Shown: positions 46,301 to 55,297, counted from the stretch's first letter. The stretch is 64,000 nucleotides of DNA from Caballeronia calidae (GCF_900044055.2 NZ_FCOX02000003.1:272576-336575); one strand, 5' to 3'. Program-made: numbers and translations. Notes: generated by a model not told the origin, from the sequence alone.

Positions 46301-48253
46301 ACGAGCCGGCTGTATGCGCGCACGATCGCGAAGATCGAGCCGGAATGGCTCGAAACCGTGGGCGCGCATCTGCTGAAGACGTCGCTTTCCGATGCCCATT
46401 GGGAGAAGAAGGCCGCGCAGGTCGTTGCGTTCGAACGCGCGACGCTTTACGGCCTGACCGTGTACGCGCGCCGGCGCGTGAGCTTCGGCAGGCAGGACCC
46501 GAAATATGCGCGCGAATTGTTTATCCGCGGCGCGCTCGTCGAAGGCGAGTTCGACACGCGCCTGCCGTTCTTCGCGCACAACCGCAAGCTGGTCGCCGAC
46601 ATCGAGCAACTGGAGCACAAGTCGCGCCGCCAGGACGTGCTCGTCGACGATGAACTGATCTACGGCTTCTACGATTCGCTGATTCCCGAAGGCATGTGGA
46701 CGGGCGCGGCGTTCGAGCGCTGGTATCGCGACGAGCAGAAGAAAGAGGGCAACGAGAAGCTGCTCTTCCTGTCGCGCGACGACCTGATGCGCCACGAAGC
46801 CGCCGGCGTCACGACCGACCTGTTCCCGAAGCGCATGACGATGTCGGGCATCGAGATGTCGCTCACGTATCACTTCGAGCCGGGTTCGCCGCGCGACGGC
46901 GTCACGTTGCAGGTGCCGCTCTACGGGCTGAATCAGGTGGACGCGCGTCGCGTCGAATGGCTCGTGCCGGGCATGATCAAGGAGAAGACGCAACTGCTGC
47001 TGAAGTCGCTGCCGCAGAAGTTGCGCCGTCATGTCGTGCCGCTGCCGGAGTACGCGGCGGGTTTCGCCGAGCGTCATGCGGGGCCGAAATTCGGCGCGGG
47101 CGCGCTCGTCGATTGTTTGATCGCGGATATTCGCGAGCAGACGCAAATCGCCGTGAAGAGCGCGGATTTCAAGCTCGAAACGCTGCCGGCGCACCTGTTC
47201 ATGAACTTCAAGGTCATCGACGAGCACGGCCGCCAGCTCGCGATGGGCCGCAATCTCGCGCAATTGCGCGCGGAACTCGGCGGTCAGGCGCAGCAGCAAT
47301 TCCAGAAGCTCACCGCGACGGCCGCGCTCGATGCGCTTTCCGGCGACGGCGGCGCGCAGCCCGCGCCGCAAGCGCAGCCGACGACCGGCGAAAGCACCGC
47401 GCTCTACGAGAACCTCACGACGTGGAACTTCGGCAAGCTGCCCGAGCTGCTGGAAATCCGCCGTCGCGGGCACACCCTGTTCGGTTATCCGGCGCTCGTC
47501 GATCGTGTCACGCACTGCGACGTCGAAGTGTTCGATTCGCCCGAGGAAGCGGCGCGCATTCATCGCGCGGGCCTGCGGCGGCTGTTCGCGCTGCAATTGC
47601 GCGAGCCGATCCGCTATCTGGAAAAGAACCTGCCGGGCCTGCGCGAAATGTCGATGCAATACATGGCGCTCGGCACCGCCGACGAATTGCGCGATCAGAT
47701 CGTCGAGACGGCGCTCGATCGCGCGTGCCTGCAGGATCCGCTTCCCGACGACGACGCCAGCTTCCACGCCCGCCGCGATGCCGCGAAAGGGCGCCTGACG
47801 CTGCTCGCGCAGGAAATCGCGCGGCTCGTGGGCGCGATTCTGGCCGAGTATGCGGCGCTCGCGAAAAAGCTCGCGCAGGCGAAGCCGTTCACGTCGGCCT
47901 ACGCCGATATGCAAACGCAGTTGAACGGGCTCATCGGCAAGCGCTTCGTGATCGACACGCCGTATGCGCAGCTCGCGCATTTTCCGCGCTATCTGAAGGG
48001 CATTGGTCTGCGCATCGACAAGCTCAAGGGCGATCCCGCCCGCGACGCGCGGTTGCTCGCCGAGCTGCAACCGCTCGCGCAGCATTATCAGCGCGCGTTG
48101 TCGCAGCGCGGCGGTGTCGCGGATGCGCGGCTGTCCGAGTATCGCTGGCTGCTGGAAGAACTGCGCGTGTCGCTGTTCGCGCAGGAATTGCGCACGCCGA
48201 TGCCGGTTTCGGTGAAGCGCCTCCACAAGGTCTGGGAATCGATGCAGCGTTGA
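43358..48253 (+). CDS. hrpA: ATP-dependent RNA helicase HrpA with long N-terminal extension
   Basis: A 1631-residue DEAH-box helicase. Walker A GETGSGKT is at residues 387-394, with IIIDEAHERSLNID, VTSATIDAERF, ATNVAETSLTVPG and QRAGRCGR following in order. C-terminal parts match the HrpA-specific DUF3418 region. HrpA unwinds RNA structures and, in E. coli, resolves stalled or collided ribosomes. E. coli HrpA is about 1300 aa; the excess here is mostly a disordered N-terminal 360 residues rich in Glu, Arg, Gln, Pro and Ala, including six 27-residue repeats. No Shine-Dalgarno precedes ATG 43358. It is divergent from argA. Confidence 0.94.
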   Translation: MPNVSRPARPNQPGKPQPADKPLDTQEQLRQLRENLLREAREGTGASGDSGALSKKELAARRFAGAAQQTGDTAGKQGASTSTARQAQSAQSAQSVQKPRDPAQAKPVASKTASAPVREPRAEAGRSVPANAKRDDARREQIERPQRNAQAKPAEARNDEAQRAERRNERPAPEARQKQPREQHKPEARHAERQKERPAPEARQHAPREQHRSEARQAERRNERLAPEARQSQPGEQHKPEAQSTERRNERPAPEAREQLPREQRRPEAQQAERRNDRPAPEARQNQPREQHKPEAQHAERRKDRPAPEAHQTQPREPHNAEPQRPERAPEARAPREQRPPRAPREPRIVTPNPVPPITFPEALPVSGRRDEIARAIEANQVVIVSGETGSGKTTQLPKICLALGRGLGAGGSGLIGHTQPRRIAASATGRRIAEELGTPFGEVVGYKVRFTDNLAPGASVKLMTDGILLAETQTDPLLKAYDTIIIDEAHERSLNIDFLLGYLKEILPKRPDLKLIVTSATIDAERFARHFGSDEKPAPVIEVSGRLYPVEVRYRPIEEESEAIKNAQGTATRRNDRKTDRDLMEAIVDAVDELCRVGPGDVLVFLPGEREIRDAAEALRKHHPPHTEILPLFARLSAQEQERVFRPSNARRIVLATNVAETSLTVPGIRYVVDTGMARVKRYSYRNKVEQLQIEAVSQAAANQRAGRCGRVADGVCIRLYDETEFQARPRFTDPEILRSSLAAVILRMKSLHLTAIETFPFIEPPPGRAIADGYQLLNELGAVDDDNALTPLGRELARLPLDPRVGRMILAARDHHALKEVLVIASALSVQDPRDRPIEAQEQADQAHRQFVDERSEFLQWTRIWKWFEDAVAHKKSNKQLADACRANFLSHLRLREWRDVHSQLLTVVREHGWRLNESDATFEQVHLSLLTGLLGNVGLKADDEPHYLGARGIKFHLWPGSALLKKAGRWVMAGELVETSRLYARTIAKIEPEWLETVGAHLLKTSLSDAHWEKKAAQVVAFERATLYGLTVYARRRVSFGRQDPKYARELFIRGALVEGEFDTRLPFFAHNRKLVADIEQLEHKSRRQDVLVDDELIYGFYDSLIPEGMWTGAAFERWYRDEQKKEGNEKLLFLSRDDLMRHEAAGVTTDLFPKRMTMSGIEMSLTYHFEPGSPRDGVTLQVPLYGLNQVDARRVEWLVPGMIKEKTQLLLKSLPQKLRRHVVPLPEYAAGFAERHAGPKFGAGALVDCLIADIREQTQIAVKSADFKLETLPAHLFMNFKVIDEHGRQLAMGRNLAQLRAELGGQAQQQFQKLTATAALDALSGDGGAQPAPQAQPTTGESTALYENLTTWNFGKLPELLEIRRRGHTLFGYPALVDRVTHCDVEVFDSPEEAARIHRAGLRRLFALQLREPIRYLEKNLPGLREMSMQYMALGTADELRDQIVETALDRACLQDPLPDDDASFHARRDAAKGRLTLLAQEIARLVGAILAEYAALAKKLAQAKPFTSAYADMQTQLNGLIGKRFVIDTPYAQLAHFPRYLKGIGLRIDKLKGDPARDARLLAELQPLAQHYQRALSQRGGVADARLSEYRWLLEELRVSLFAQELRTPMPVSVKRLHKVWESMQR
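43847..44332 (+). repeat. Six tandem 81-bp repeats in the hrpA N-terminal region
   Basis: The coding sequence repeats six times with a period of 81 bp (27 residues, residues 164-325). The unit core is AERRNERPAPEARQ followed by PREQHKPEAQ. Individual units differ at several positions, with more change in units four to six. This makes a charged, proline-rich, probably unstructured segment. Confidence 0.85.
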
Positions 48254-48371
48254 AAGGCCGGCGCGAAAGCGAGGCCGAAACCGAGCCCCGAAGGCGCCAT
48301 TTCTTGCGCCGACTCAGTGTATTGCGCAAAAAGCCGCATTCGGGTCAACGCGCCGCGCCGGGCAAACGTTC

Positions 48372-48377
48372 TACAAT
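48372..48377 (+). promoter_or_regulatory. Candidate -10 box (TACAAT) upstream of the beta-propeller gene
   Basis: TACAAT lies about 30 bp before ATG 48406 in the gap after hrpA. An upstream in-frame ATG at 48376 overlaps it, which favours the later start. The -35 is not obvious. Confidence 0.35.
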
Positions 48378-48405
48378 GACGCCTGCCTCCCGAAGCCTAC
48401 TTTTC

Positions 48406-49419
48406 ATGCGCAATATTTTCCGTTCCGGCCGCCTCCGCGCGGCTGCCACGCGCGCCGCGCTCGCAACCGGCGCGGCGCTCGTCGCCACTGCGGCGTTCGC
48501 CAACAATGTCATCGTGCTCAATTCGGCGGAAGCCACGCTGAGCCTCATCGACGAAAACACGCATCAGGTCGTCGGCACCGTGCCGACCGGCAAGGAGCCG
48601 CACCACCTGATGCCGCTGCCTGACAACTCTTCGCTGATCGTCGCGAATTCGGTGTCGAACAATCTGATGTTCGTCGATCCGAAAACCGGCGGGCTGCAGC
48701 GCTGGGTGCAGGACATCGAGGATCCGTACCAGATCGGCTTTTCGCCGGACAAAAAGTGGTTCGTGTCCACGGGTCTGCGCCTCGACCGCCTCGACATCTA
48801 TCATTTCGACGGCAAGAACCTCTCTGTCGCGAAGCGCCTGCCGCTCGCGACGATGCCGAGCCACATCGCGTTCACCAACGACAGCACCACGGCGTTCATC
48901 TCGCTGCAGGTGTCGGGCGAAATCGCCGCGATCGACCTGCCGACGCAGACGGTGAAATGGAAGATGAAGGTCGGCAAGGTGCCGGCGGGCGTGTGGCTCA
49001 CGCCGGGCGATAAATATCTGCTCGTCGGCATGACGGGCGCGGATTACGTCGCCGTGGTCGACTGGCGCAACCAGAAGGTCGTCAAGACCATCACGACAGG
49101 CAAGGGCGCGCACAACTTCCGCTCGATGGTCGATGGCAAGCACGTGCTGGTGTCGAATCGCGTGGCGAACACGATCAGCATCATCGACGAGGATTCGCTC
49201 ACGAATGTCGGCGACATCACCGGCCTGTTGCCCGGCCCGGACGACATGGAACTTTCCGCCGACAAGAAGTATCTGTGGGTAACGTTCCGCTTCGCGAAGC
49301 ATGTCGGCGTGATCGACCTTGCGAATCGTAAGCTCATCGAGACGATCAAGGTGGGCCGTTCGCCGCACGGCATCTACTTCTACAATCGCGCGCCGGTGAT
49401 GGCGCCGAACGGAGCGTAA
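48406..49419 (+). CDS. Secreted YVTN-type beta-propeller protein
   Basis: A 337-residue protein with an Arg/Ala-rich signal peptide ending ATAAFA. The mature part is a seven-bladed beta-propeller of the YVTN/YncE type, with repeated pattern such as VLNSAEATLSLIDENTHQVV, VANSVSNNLMFVDP, ISLQVSGEIAAIDLPTQTV and VSNRVANTISIIDEDSL. YncE-like proteins are periplasmic and may bind DNA or partners; function here is unknown. No heme-binding CxxCH is present. The start is 48406; an alternative at 48376 adds ten residues. Confidence 0.85.
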   Translation: MRNIFRSGRLRAAATRAALATGAALVATAAFANNVIVLNSAEATLSLIDENTHQVVGTVPTGKEPHHLMPLPDNSSLIVANSVSNNLMFVDPKTGGLQRWVQDIEDPYQIGFSPDKKWFVSTGLRLDRLDIYHFDGKNLSVAKRLPLATMPSHIAFTNDSTTAFISLQVSGEIAAIDLPTQTVKWKMKVGKVPAGVWLTPGDKYLLVGMTGADYVAVVDWRNQKVVKTITTGKGAHNFRSMVDGKHVLVSNRVANTISIIDEDSLTNVGDITGLLPGPDDMELSADKKYLWVTFRFAKHVGVIDLANRKLIETIKVGRSPHGIYFYNRAPVMAPNGA

Positions 49420-49506
49420 TCAGATCGCACGGGCGCCGCGCCGCGCCCTGTACTACGATTGAGACAGGGCCGGCGCACCGGACGGCCGAACGCATCACGG
49501 AGCACC

Positions 49507-50526
49507 ATGTTTCATTCCATTCTTTCGTCCCTCGACAGTCTCGTTTCCTGGCTGCAGACGCTTCTCTATGTCGACGTCGTCCAGCCGACGCTGTTCAAGA
49601 TCGGCATGATGGACTACGACGAAGACACCTACGACGCGCTCTACTGGGTGATCGTCGGCGTGCTGGAAGTGCTCGCGATGTACGCGATCCTGCGCCCGCT
49701 CGAAGCGTTTCGCCCCGCGGAAACGTGGAAGGATCGCAAGGGCGTGCGCGTGGACGTGCTCTATACGTGGATCGTCAAGCTCGGCATCCTCAATCTGTTT
49801 TTCTTCTTCACGTTCCAGCCGCTCTTCGATTCGCTGCAGAGCTGGCTGCGCATCCATAGCATCCCGAATCTCGAGATCGACAATCTCTGGCCGGGCGTGA
49901 CCACCGAGCCGCTCGTCACGTTCGTCATCTATCTGCTGATTCTCGATTTCGCGGGCTACTGGTATCACCGTCTGGAGCACCGGTTCGGCATCTGGTGGGA
50001 ACTGCACGCGGTGCATCACAGCCAGCGGAAGATGTCGCTCTGGACGGACGACCGCAACCATCTGCTCGACGACATCCTGCAGGCGAGCTTTTTCGCGTGC
50101 GTCGCGCTCGTGATCGGCGTGGAGCCGTCGCAGTTCGTCGTGCTCGTCGCCACCACCAATTTCATGCAGAGCCTGCAGCACGCGAACATCCGCCTGCACT
50201 ACGGCTGGCTCGGCGAGCGGATCATCGTGAGTCCGGCGTTCCATCGCCGTCATCACGCGATCGGCTTCGGCCACGAAGGCACCAGTTACGGCTGCAACTT
50301 CGGCGTGCTGTTCTCGTTCTGGGACATCCTGTTCCGCTCGGCTTCGTTCGACCGCACCGTCGAGCCCACCGGCATCCGCGACCAGCTCGGCGCGCCGGGC
50401 GTGGCGCCCGTCCATTACGGCGACGGCTTCATCGAGCAGCACTGGCTCGCGTTCCGGCGCATCGCCGCGCGTCTCTCGGCGCGTCGCGCGGGCGCGCCCG
50501 CCTCCGACAACTCGGCGGCCGTCTGA
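49507..50526 (+). CDS. Sterol desaturase / fatty-acid hydroxylase family membrane enzyme
   Basis: A 339-residue membrane protein with the di-iron histidine clusters of this superfamily: HRLEHR, HAVHHS and HRRHH, plus a final FIEQHWLAFRR. Four or more hydrophobic segments surround them. Such enzymes hydroxylate or desaturate lipids at the membrane with O2; the lipid substrate is unknown. GGAG is 6 nt before ATG 49507. It begins a same-strand run with the EI24, CinA-type and cutC genes. Confidence 0.87.
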   Translation: MFHSILSSLDSLVSWLQTLLYVDVVQPTLFKIGMMDYDEDTYDALYWVIVGVLEVLAMYAILRPLEAFRPAETWKDRKGVRVDVLYTWIVKLGILNLFFFFTFQPLFDSLQSWLRIHSIPNLEIDNLWPGVTTEPLVTFVIYLLILDFAGYWYHRLEHRFGIWWELHAVHHSQRKMSLWTDDRNHLLDDILQASFFACVALVIGVEPSQFVVLVATTNFMQSLQHANIRLHYGWLGERIIVSPAFHRRHHAIGFGHEGTSYGCNFGVLFSFWDILFRSASFDRTVEPTGIRDQLGAPGVAPVHYGDGFIEQHWLAFRRIAARLSARRAGAPASDNSAAV

Positions 50527-50602
50527 GCTTTCCTCGCAAGACCAGCGCCTGCGCGCGGCGCTGGTTTATGCTGTCGTTTCCTCTTTCTTCTTCGAATCAC
50601 GC

Positions 50603-51439
50603 ATGAGTGACTTGCTGCGTTCGTTCGTGCGCGCGCTTGCGAACGTCTTTCATCCGCGCATGCTCTGGCTGACCCTGATGCCGTTCGGCGTCGCCACGGT
50701 GGTCTGGGGCGCGCTCCTCTGGTTCTTCTGGCAGACGCTCACGGGCGCCGCGAACAGCTGGCTCGACGGCTGGTCCCTCACGTCCGCGATGTACCGCCTC
50801 TTCGACACGGTCGGGTTTTCGTCGCTGCACGCGGTGATCGCGCCGTTTCTCGTCGTCATCATGACGGTGCCGCTGATCGTAGTCACGGTGCTGCTGCTGA
50901 TCGCCACGCTCTCGATGCCCGGCGTCATCAAGCTGCTCACGCGGCGCCCGAAGGGGCATTACGCTTCGCTGGAAGAGCGGCGGGGCGGGTCGTGGTACGG
51001 CAGCCTCGGGCATTCGGTCGTGACGACCGTCGTGTGCCTGGTCGCGCTCGTCGTCACGCTGCCTTTGTGGCTGATTCCGCCGTTCTTCGCCCTGATTCCG
51101 CCCTTGCTGTGGGGCTGGCTCACGTATCGCGTGATGACCTACGACGCGCTCGCATTGCATGCCACCGTGGAAGAGCGCCGCGCGATCGTGCGCGATGCGC
51201 GCTGGCCCCTGCTCGGCATCGGCATCATCAGCGGCCTGTTGAGTTCCGTGCCGACGATGCTCTGGGCATGGTCCGTGTGGCTCCTGCCGCTGTTCCCGGT
51301 CGTCGCCGCCGTGACGATCTGGGCGTACGCATTCATCCTCGTGTTTTCCGCGCTTTGGTTCGCGCATTACTGTCTGCACGCGCTCGAGCGCCTGCGCGCG
51401 AACGAAGCTCACTATCCGGCGATCACGGTCGAATCCTGA
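50603..51439 (+). CDS. EI24/CysZ-like membrane protein
   Basis: A 278-residue inner-membrane protein with about five hydrophobic segments: FGVATVVWGALLWFFW, HAVIAPFLVVIMTVPLIVVT, TTVVCLVALVVTLPLWLIP and two near the end. The conserved RVMTYDALALHATVEERRAI fits the EI24 (etoposide-induced 2.4) domain that also includes CysZ sulfate permeases. A sulfate role is not established here. It is 76 bp downstream of the desaturase-family gene. Confidence 0.78.
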   Translation: MSDLLRSFVRALANVFHPRMLWLTLMPFGVATVVWGALLWFFWQTLTGAANSWLDGWSLTSAMYRLFDTVGFSSLHAVIAPFLVVIMTVPLIVVTVLLLIATLSMPGVIKLLTRRPKGHYASLEERRGGSWYGSLGHSVVTTVVCLVALVVTLPLWLIPPFFALIPPLLWGWLTYRVMTYDALALHATVEERRAIVRDARWPLLGIGIISGLLSSVPTMLWAWSVWLLPLFPVVAAVTIWAYAFILVFSALWFAHYCLHALERLRANEAHYPAITVES

Positions 51440-51469
51440 TCCCGGCGATCGAACGATAAAGGGGCATTC

Positions 51470-52288
51470 ATGGGCATTGGCGTCATCATCGTCGGCGACG
51501 AAATTCTGTCCGGCCGCCGCACCGACAAGCATCTGCCGAAAATCATCGAGTTGCTGAGCGCGCGCGGCCTGTCGCTCGACTGGGCGGAATACGTCGGCGA
51601 CGATCCCGCGCGCATCACCGCGACGCTCGCGCGCACGTTCGCGTCGGGGGACATCGTGTTCTCGACGGGCGGCATCGGCGCTACGCCGGACGACCACACG
51701 CGCCAGTGCGCGGCGAAGGCGCTCGGCGTGCCGCTGGAACTGCATCCGGAAGCCGCCGAGCTGATTCGCGCGCGCATCCGCGACACGGCGGCCCAGGCGG
51801 GCAAACCGGTCGAGCTGGACTCGCCCGAGAACCTGCATCGGCTGAACATGGGCACGTTTCCGCAGGGCGCGGCGATCATCCCGAACAGCTACAACAAGAT
51901 TCCGGGTTTTTCCGTCGGCGATCATCACTTCGTGCCGGGCTTTCCGGTGATGGCCTGGCCGATGATCGAATGGGTGCTCGACACGAAGTACGCGCATCTG
52001 CATCACGCGACGCCGTATGTCGAACGGTCGCTGCTCGTCTTCGGCCTGCCGGAATCGCGCATCACGCCGCTGATGGTGGCGATCGAGCGCGATTTCGACG
52101 GCGTGCGCGCGTTCAGTCTGCCGAGCGTCGGCGATGCGGCGCGCGGCGCGCTTTATGCGCGCTCGCACATCGATCTCGGCGTGAAGGGCGATCCGGAGCA
52201 GGCGAACGCCGCGTTCGACGTGCTGCGCGAGGGCGTGATCGCGCTGGGCGGCGAGGTCGTCGAAGTGCCGCCGGAGGAAGCGAAGTGA
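51470..52288 (+). CDS. CinA-type MoCF-biosynthesis domain protein
   Basis: A 272-residue protein of the competence/damage-inducible CinA N-terminal type (MoaB/MogA fold): IIVGDEILSGRRTDKHLPKI, FSTGGIGATPDDHTRQ and NSYNKIPGFSVGDHHFVPGF. The C-terminal amidase domain of full CinA (about 160 aa, nicotinamide-nucleotide amidase) is absent, so this is the short form common in proteobacteria. The domain likely binds a nucleotide or molybdopterin-like ligand. Its stop codon overlaps the cutC GTG start. Confidence 0.88.
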   Translation: MGIGVIIVGDEILSGRRTDKHLPKIIELLSARGLSLDWAEYVGDDPARITATLARTFASGDIVFSTGGIGATPDDHTRQCAAKALGVPLELHPEAAELIRARIRDTAAQAGKPVELDSPENLHRLNMGTFPQGAAIIPNSYNKIPGFSVGDHHFVPGFPVMAWPMIEWVLDTKYAHLHHATPYVERSLLVFGLPESRITPLMVAIERDFDGVRAFSLPSVGDAARGALYARSHIDLGVKGDPEQANAAFDVLREGVIALGGEVVEVPPEEAK

Positions 52289-52980
52289 TCTTGCTGGAAG
52301 TCATCGCGACCACGGTCTCCGACGCGCGCGCGGCCGAGCGCGGCGGCGCGGACCGGCTGGAGCTCGTCACGGCGATGGGCGAGGGCGGGCTGACGCCGAG
52401 CATCGGCTTGATCGAATCGGTGGTCGATGCCGTGCGGATTCCGGTGAACGTGATCGTGCGGCCCCACAGCCGCGCGTTCGTCTACGATGCCGACGACTAC
52501 GCCGTCATGCTGCGCGACGTACGCGCGATCGCGAAGACCGGCGCGAATGCGATCGTCGTGGGGATGCTGCGCGCGGATGGGTCCATCGACACGGATGGTC
52601 TCGCGCGCGTGATCGAAGCGGCGGATGGCGTGCAGCTCACCTTCCATCGCGCGTTCGACGAATCGCGTGATCTGCCCGCCGCGTTCGACACGCTACTGCG
52701 CTTCGATGCCGTCACGAACGTGCTGACGTCGGGCGGCAAGCCGTCGGTGCTGGAAGCGGAAGACACGATAGCGAAGCTCGTCGCCAGGGCGACGGGCACG
52801 CGCTGCACCGTGCTGGCGGGCGCGGGCCTCACCGTCGACGCGGTCGCGCCATTCGTCGCATCGACGCTCGTGCGCGCGGTGCATTTCGGCTCGGGCGTGA
52901 GAGTCGATGGAAAAGGGCTGGCGCCGGTTGACGAAGAGCGCGTCAGGCGCGTGCGGACATCGCTCGACGCGCCGGGCTAG
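52285..52980 (+). CDS. cutC: CutC-family protein
   Basis: A 231-residue TIM-barrel protein with LLEVIATTVSDARAAERGGA, RLELVTAMGEGGLTPSIG, IPVNVIVRPHSRAFVY, LTFHRAFDESRD and VLTSGGKPSVLE. The family was named for copper homeostasis, but that role is disputed. It starts at GTG 52285, overlapping the preceding stop (GTGA), with GGAGG 7 nt upstream. Nothing in the neighbourhood relates to copper. Confidence 0.93.
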   Translation: MILLEVIATTVSDARAAERGGADRLELVTAMGEGGLTPSIGLIESVVDAVRIPVNVIVRPHSRAFVYDADDYAVMLRDVRAIAKTGANAIVVGMLRADGSIDTDGLARVIEAADGVQLTFHRAFDESRDLPAAFDTLLRFDAVTNVLTSGGKPSVLEAEDTIAKLVARATGTRCTVLAGAGLTVDAVAPFVASTLVRAVHFGSGVRVDGKGLAPVDEERVRRVRTSLDAPG

Positions 52981-52984
52981 GCCC

Positions 52985-53449
52985 TCAAGCCCCGATCCAC
53001 GGCAGCCCGCGGAAGCACCATCCCGACACCGTCTTCCGATGCCCCTGCCCATCCTTGTCGCCTTCGAAGCCTTCGAGCAGATCGAACGCCTGCGCATAAC
53101 CTTCCTTCTGCGCAGCAACCGCCGCGAGCTTCGAACGCGCCGCGCTGCGGCACAAAAACACGACCGGCGTATCCGGGGTGGCGACCTGTCGCAATTGTTC
53201 GATAAACTCGGCGTTCGGCACCGAGCCGGGATAGCGGATCCATTCGATATGCGCATACTGCGCGCCGTCGACCGCCGGGCGGCCGACCCAGTCGAGCTCG
53301 GCACGCGTGCGGACGTCGATCAGGCGGGCGCGCGGATCGAGCTGCAGCAATTCGAAGGCTTCGGCGGGCGAAAAGGCGCCGGCATACGTCAGCTTGCTGT
53401 CGGCGGCGCGCTGGCCCGCCTGGCTATACAGTTGTTCGATCGTGCTCAT
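52985..53449 (-). CDS. Rhodanese-like sulfurtransferase
   Basis: A 154-residue single rhodanese domain: FSPAEAFELLQLDPRARLID, VRTRAELDWVG, and active-site loop FLCRSAARSKLAA with Cys100. The tail EGFEGDKDGQGHRKTVSGWC is typical of a betaproteobacterial subgroup. It would transfer sulfane sulfur; the acceptor is unknown. It is convergent with cutC and divergent from glnA. The start is ATG 53449; an upstream in-frame one adds 24 residues. Confidence 0.88.
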   Translation of the reverse strand: MSTIEQLYSQAGQRAADSKLTYAGAFSPAEAFELLQLDPRARLIDVRTRAELDWVGRPAVDGAQYAHIEWIRYPGSVPNAEFIEQLRQVATPDTPVVFLCRSAARSKLAAVAAQKEGYAQAFDLLEGFEGDKDGQGHRKTVSGWCFRGLPWIGA

Positions 53450-53537
53450 GGCGCATCGGTCTCCGTTCAAGGCGCAAAGAATCATTCTAGCGTCGCGCGC
53501 GGAGACAAAAGCCTTGGCCATTCAGCCGAGTGGCGAA

Positions 53538-53554
53538 TGCTCTGAATTGGTGCA
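53538..53554 (+). promoter_or_regulatory. NtrC-type site, distal (glnA enhancer)
   Basis: TGCTCTGAATTGGTGCA resembles the NtrC dyad consensus (TGCACCA-N3-TGGTGCA): the right half is perfect and the left half partly matches. It is 70 bp centre to centre from the proximal site. Confidence 0.6.
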
Positions 53555-53607
53555 AAACTAAGCTGATGCACAAGCATAGTGCGGACAAGGAATTGAGCAG
53601 ATGGCTG

Positions 53608-53624
53608 CGCACTAAATTGGTGCT
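53608..53624 (+). promoter_or_regulatory. NtrC-type site, proximal (glnA enhancer)
   Basis: CGCACTAAATTGGTGCT is a near-perfect dyad of the NtrC consensus, about 100 bp upstream of the sigma-54 promoter. Confidence 0.75.
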
Positions 53625-53710
53625 ATGCCTTTCGGGAGCCATCTGCTGAAGTGAAGTGGTTTCACCCAAAACGCGCGCTGCTTCAAGCGCTTAGCGCAAA
53701 GATGGTGCGC

Positions 53711-53727
53711 TTGGCACGGAAGCTGCT
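53711..53727 (+). promoter_or_regulatory. Sigma-54 promoter of glnA
   Basis: TTGGCACG-N4-CTGCT has the required GG at -24 and GC at -12 with exactly 10 bp between (GG 53713-53714, GC 53725-53726). It lies about 85 bp before the glnA start and downstream of two NtrC-type sites. Confidence 0.82.
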
Positions 53728-53811
53728 TTTCCATCCTCGATTGAATCGATGTACAGGATTGGTCGGGGCGGCGAAGCGATTCGCCGACTTTTGTTAATCA
53801 GGAGATAGGTA

Positions 53812-55227
53812 ATGAGTAAATCCGTGGCCGACGTCATGCAACTCGTCAAGGACGAGGACGTCAAGTTCGTCGACTTCCGCTTCACCGACACGCGCGGCAA
53901 AGAACAACACGTTTCCGTGCCGGTTTCGCACTTCGACGAGGACAAGTTTGAAAGCGGCCACGCTTTCGACGGTTCGTCCATCGCTGGCTGGAAGGGCATC
54001 GAAGCGTCGGACATGCTGCTCGTTCCGGATGCGGACAGCGCGTTCATCGACCCGTTCTTCGAAGAGTCGACGCTCGTTCTGACCTGCGACGTGGTCGAGC
54101 CCGCCGATGGCAAGGGCTACGAGCGCGACCCGCGTTCGCTCGCGAAGCGCGCGGAAGCCTATCTCAAGAGCTCGGGCCTCGGCGACACCGCGTTCTTCGG
54201 TCCGGAACCCGAATTCTTCATTTTCGACTCGGTGCAGTGGAACACGGACCAGTCGGGCACGTTCGTGAAGATCGGCTCGGAAGAAGCGCCGTGGTCGTCG
54301 GGCAAGGAATTCGAAGGCGGCAACACCGGCCACCGTCCGGGCACGAAGGGCGGCTATTTCCCGGTCGCGCCGGTCGACACGTTCCAGGACATCCGCTCGG
54401 AAATGTGTCTGCTGCTCGAGCAGATCGGCATTCCGGTCGAAGTGCACCACCACGAAGTGGCGGGCCAGGGCCAGAACGAAATCGGCACCAAGTTCTCGAC
54501 GCTGGTTCAGCGCGCGGACTGGCTGCAGCAGATGAAGTACATCATCCATAACGTGGCGCACACGTACGGCAAGACGGCGACCTTCATGCCGAAGCCGATC
54601 GTCGGCGACAACGGTTCGGGCATGCACGTTCACCAGTCGATCTGGAAGGACGGTCAGAACCTGTTCGCGGGCAACGGCTACGCCGGTCTGTCGGAATTCG
54701 CGCTGTTCTACATCGGCGGCATCATCAAGCATGCTCGCGCGCTGAACGCGATCACGAACCCGGGTACGAACTCGTACAAGCGTCTCGTGCCGCACTTCGA
54801 AGCGCCGGTGAAGCTGGCTTACTCGGCTCGCAACCGTTCGGCATCGATCCGTATTCCGCACGTGAGCAATCCGAAGGGTCGCCGTATCGAAACGCGCTTC
54901 CCGGATCCGCTGGCGAACCCGTACCTGTGCTTCTCCGCGCTGATGATGGCGGGTCTCGACGGCGTGCAGAACAAGATTCATCCGGGCGAAGCCGCGGACA
55001 AGAATCTGTACGACCTGCCGCCGGAAGAAGACAAGAAGATCCCGACCGTGTGCGCGGGCCTCGACCAGGCGCTCGACGCGCTCGACGCGGATCGCGAGTT
55101 CCTGACGCGCGGCGGCGTGTTCACGGATTCGATGCTCGACGCCTACATCGAACTGAAGACGCAAGAGCTGCAGCGTTATCGTCAGTCGGTGCATCCGATC
55201 GAGTTCGAAATGTACTACTCGCTGTAA
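53812..55227 (+). CDS. glnA: Glutamine synthetase, type I
   Basis: A 471-residue GSI that makes glutamine from glutamate, ammonia and ATP. Signatures are [47 protein letters not shown] and NRSASIRIP. The regulatory adenylylation tyrosine is Tyr400 in NLYDLPPEE, so the enzyme should be controlled by GlnE. AGGAG lies 7-8 nt before the ATG. Upstream are a sigma-54 promoter and two NtrC-type sites; downstream, after a terminator, come ntrB and ntrC. Confidence 0.98.
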   Translation: MSKSVADVMQLVKDEDVKFVDFRFTDTRGKEQHVSVPVSHFDEDKFESGHAFDGSSIAGWKGIEASDMLLVPDADSAFIDPFFEESTLVLTCDVVEPADGKGYERDPRSLAKRAEAYLKSSGLGDTAFFGPEPEFFIFDSVQWNTDQSGTFVKIGSEEAPWSSGKEFEGGNTGHRPGTKGGYFPVAPVDTFQDIRSEMCLLLEQIGIPVEVHHHEVAGQGQNEIGTKFSTLVQRADWLQQMKYIIHNVAHTYGKTATFMPKPIVGDNGSGMHVHQSIWKDGQNLFAGNGYAGLSEFALFYIGGIIKHARALNAITNPGTNSYKRLVPHFEAPVKLAYSARNRSASIRIPHVSNPKGRRIETRFPDPLANPYLCFSALMMAGLDGVQNKIHPGEAADKNLYDLPPEEDKKIPTVCAGLDQALDALDADREFLTRGGVFTDSMLDAYIELKTQELQRYRQSVHPIEFEMYYSL

Positions 55228-55297
55228 GCAGCATGACCGGAACGCGTTTCATGATGAGCAGGTCCATGAGACGCGCGACACATGTGATGCGGTGACG

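Noticed and set aside
43343..48226. A 1627-residue open frame antisense to hrpA
   Set aside because: High G+C lowers stop-codon frequency on the opposite strand. The sense frame has full helicase motifs; the antisense product is Arg/Leu-rich with no recognisable domain.
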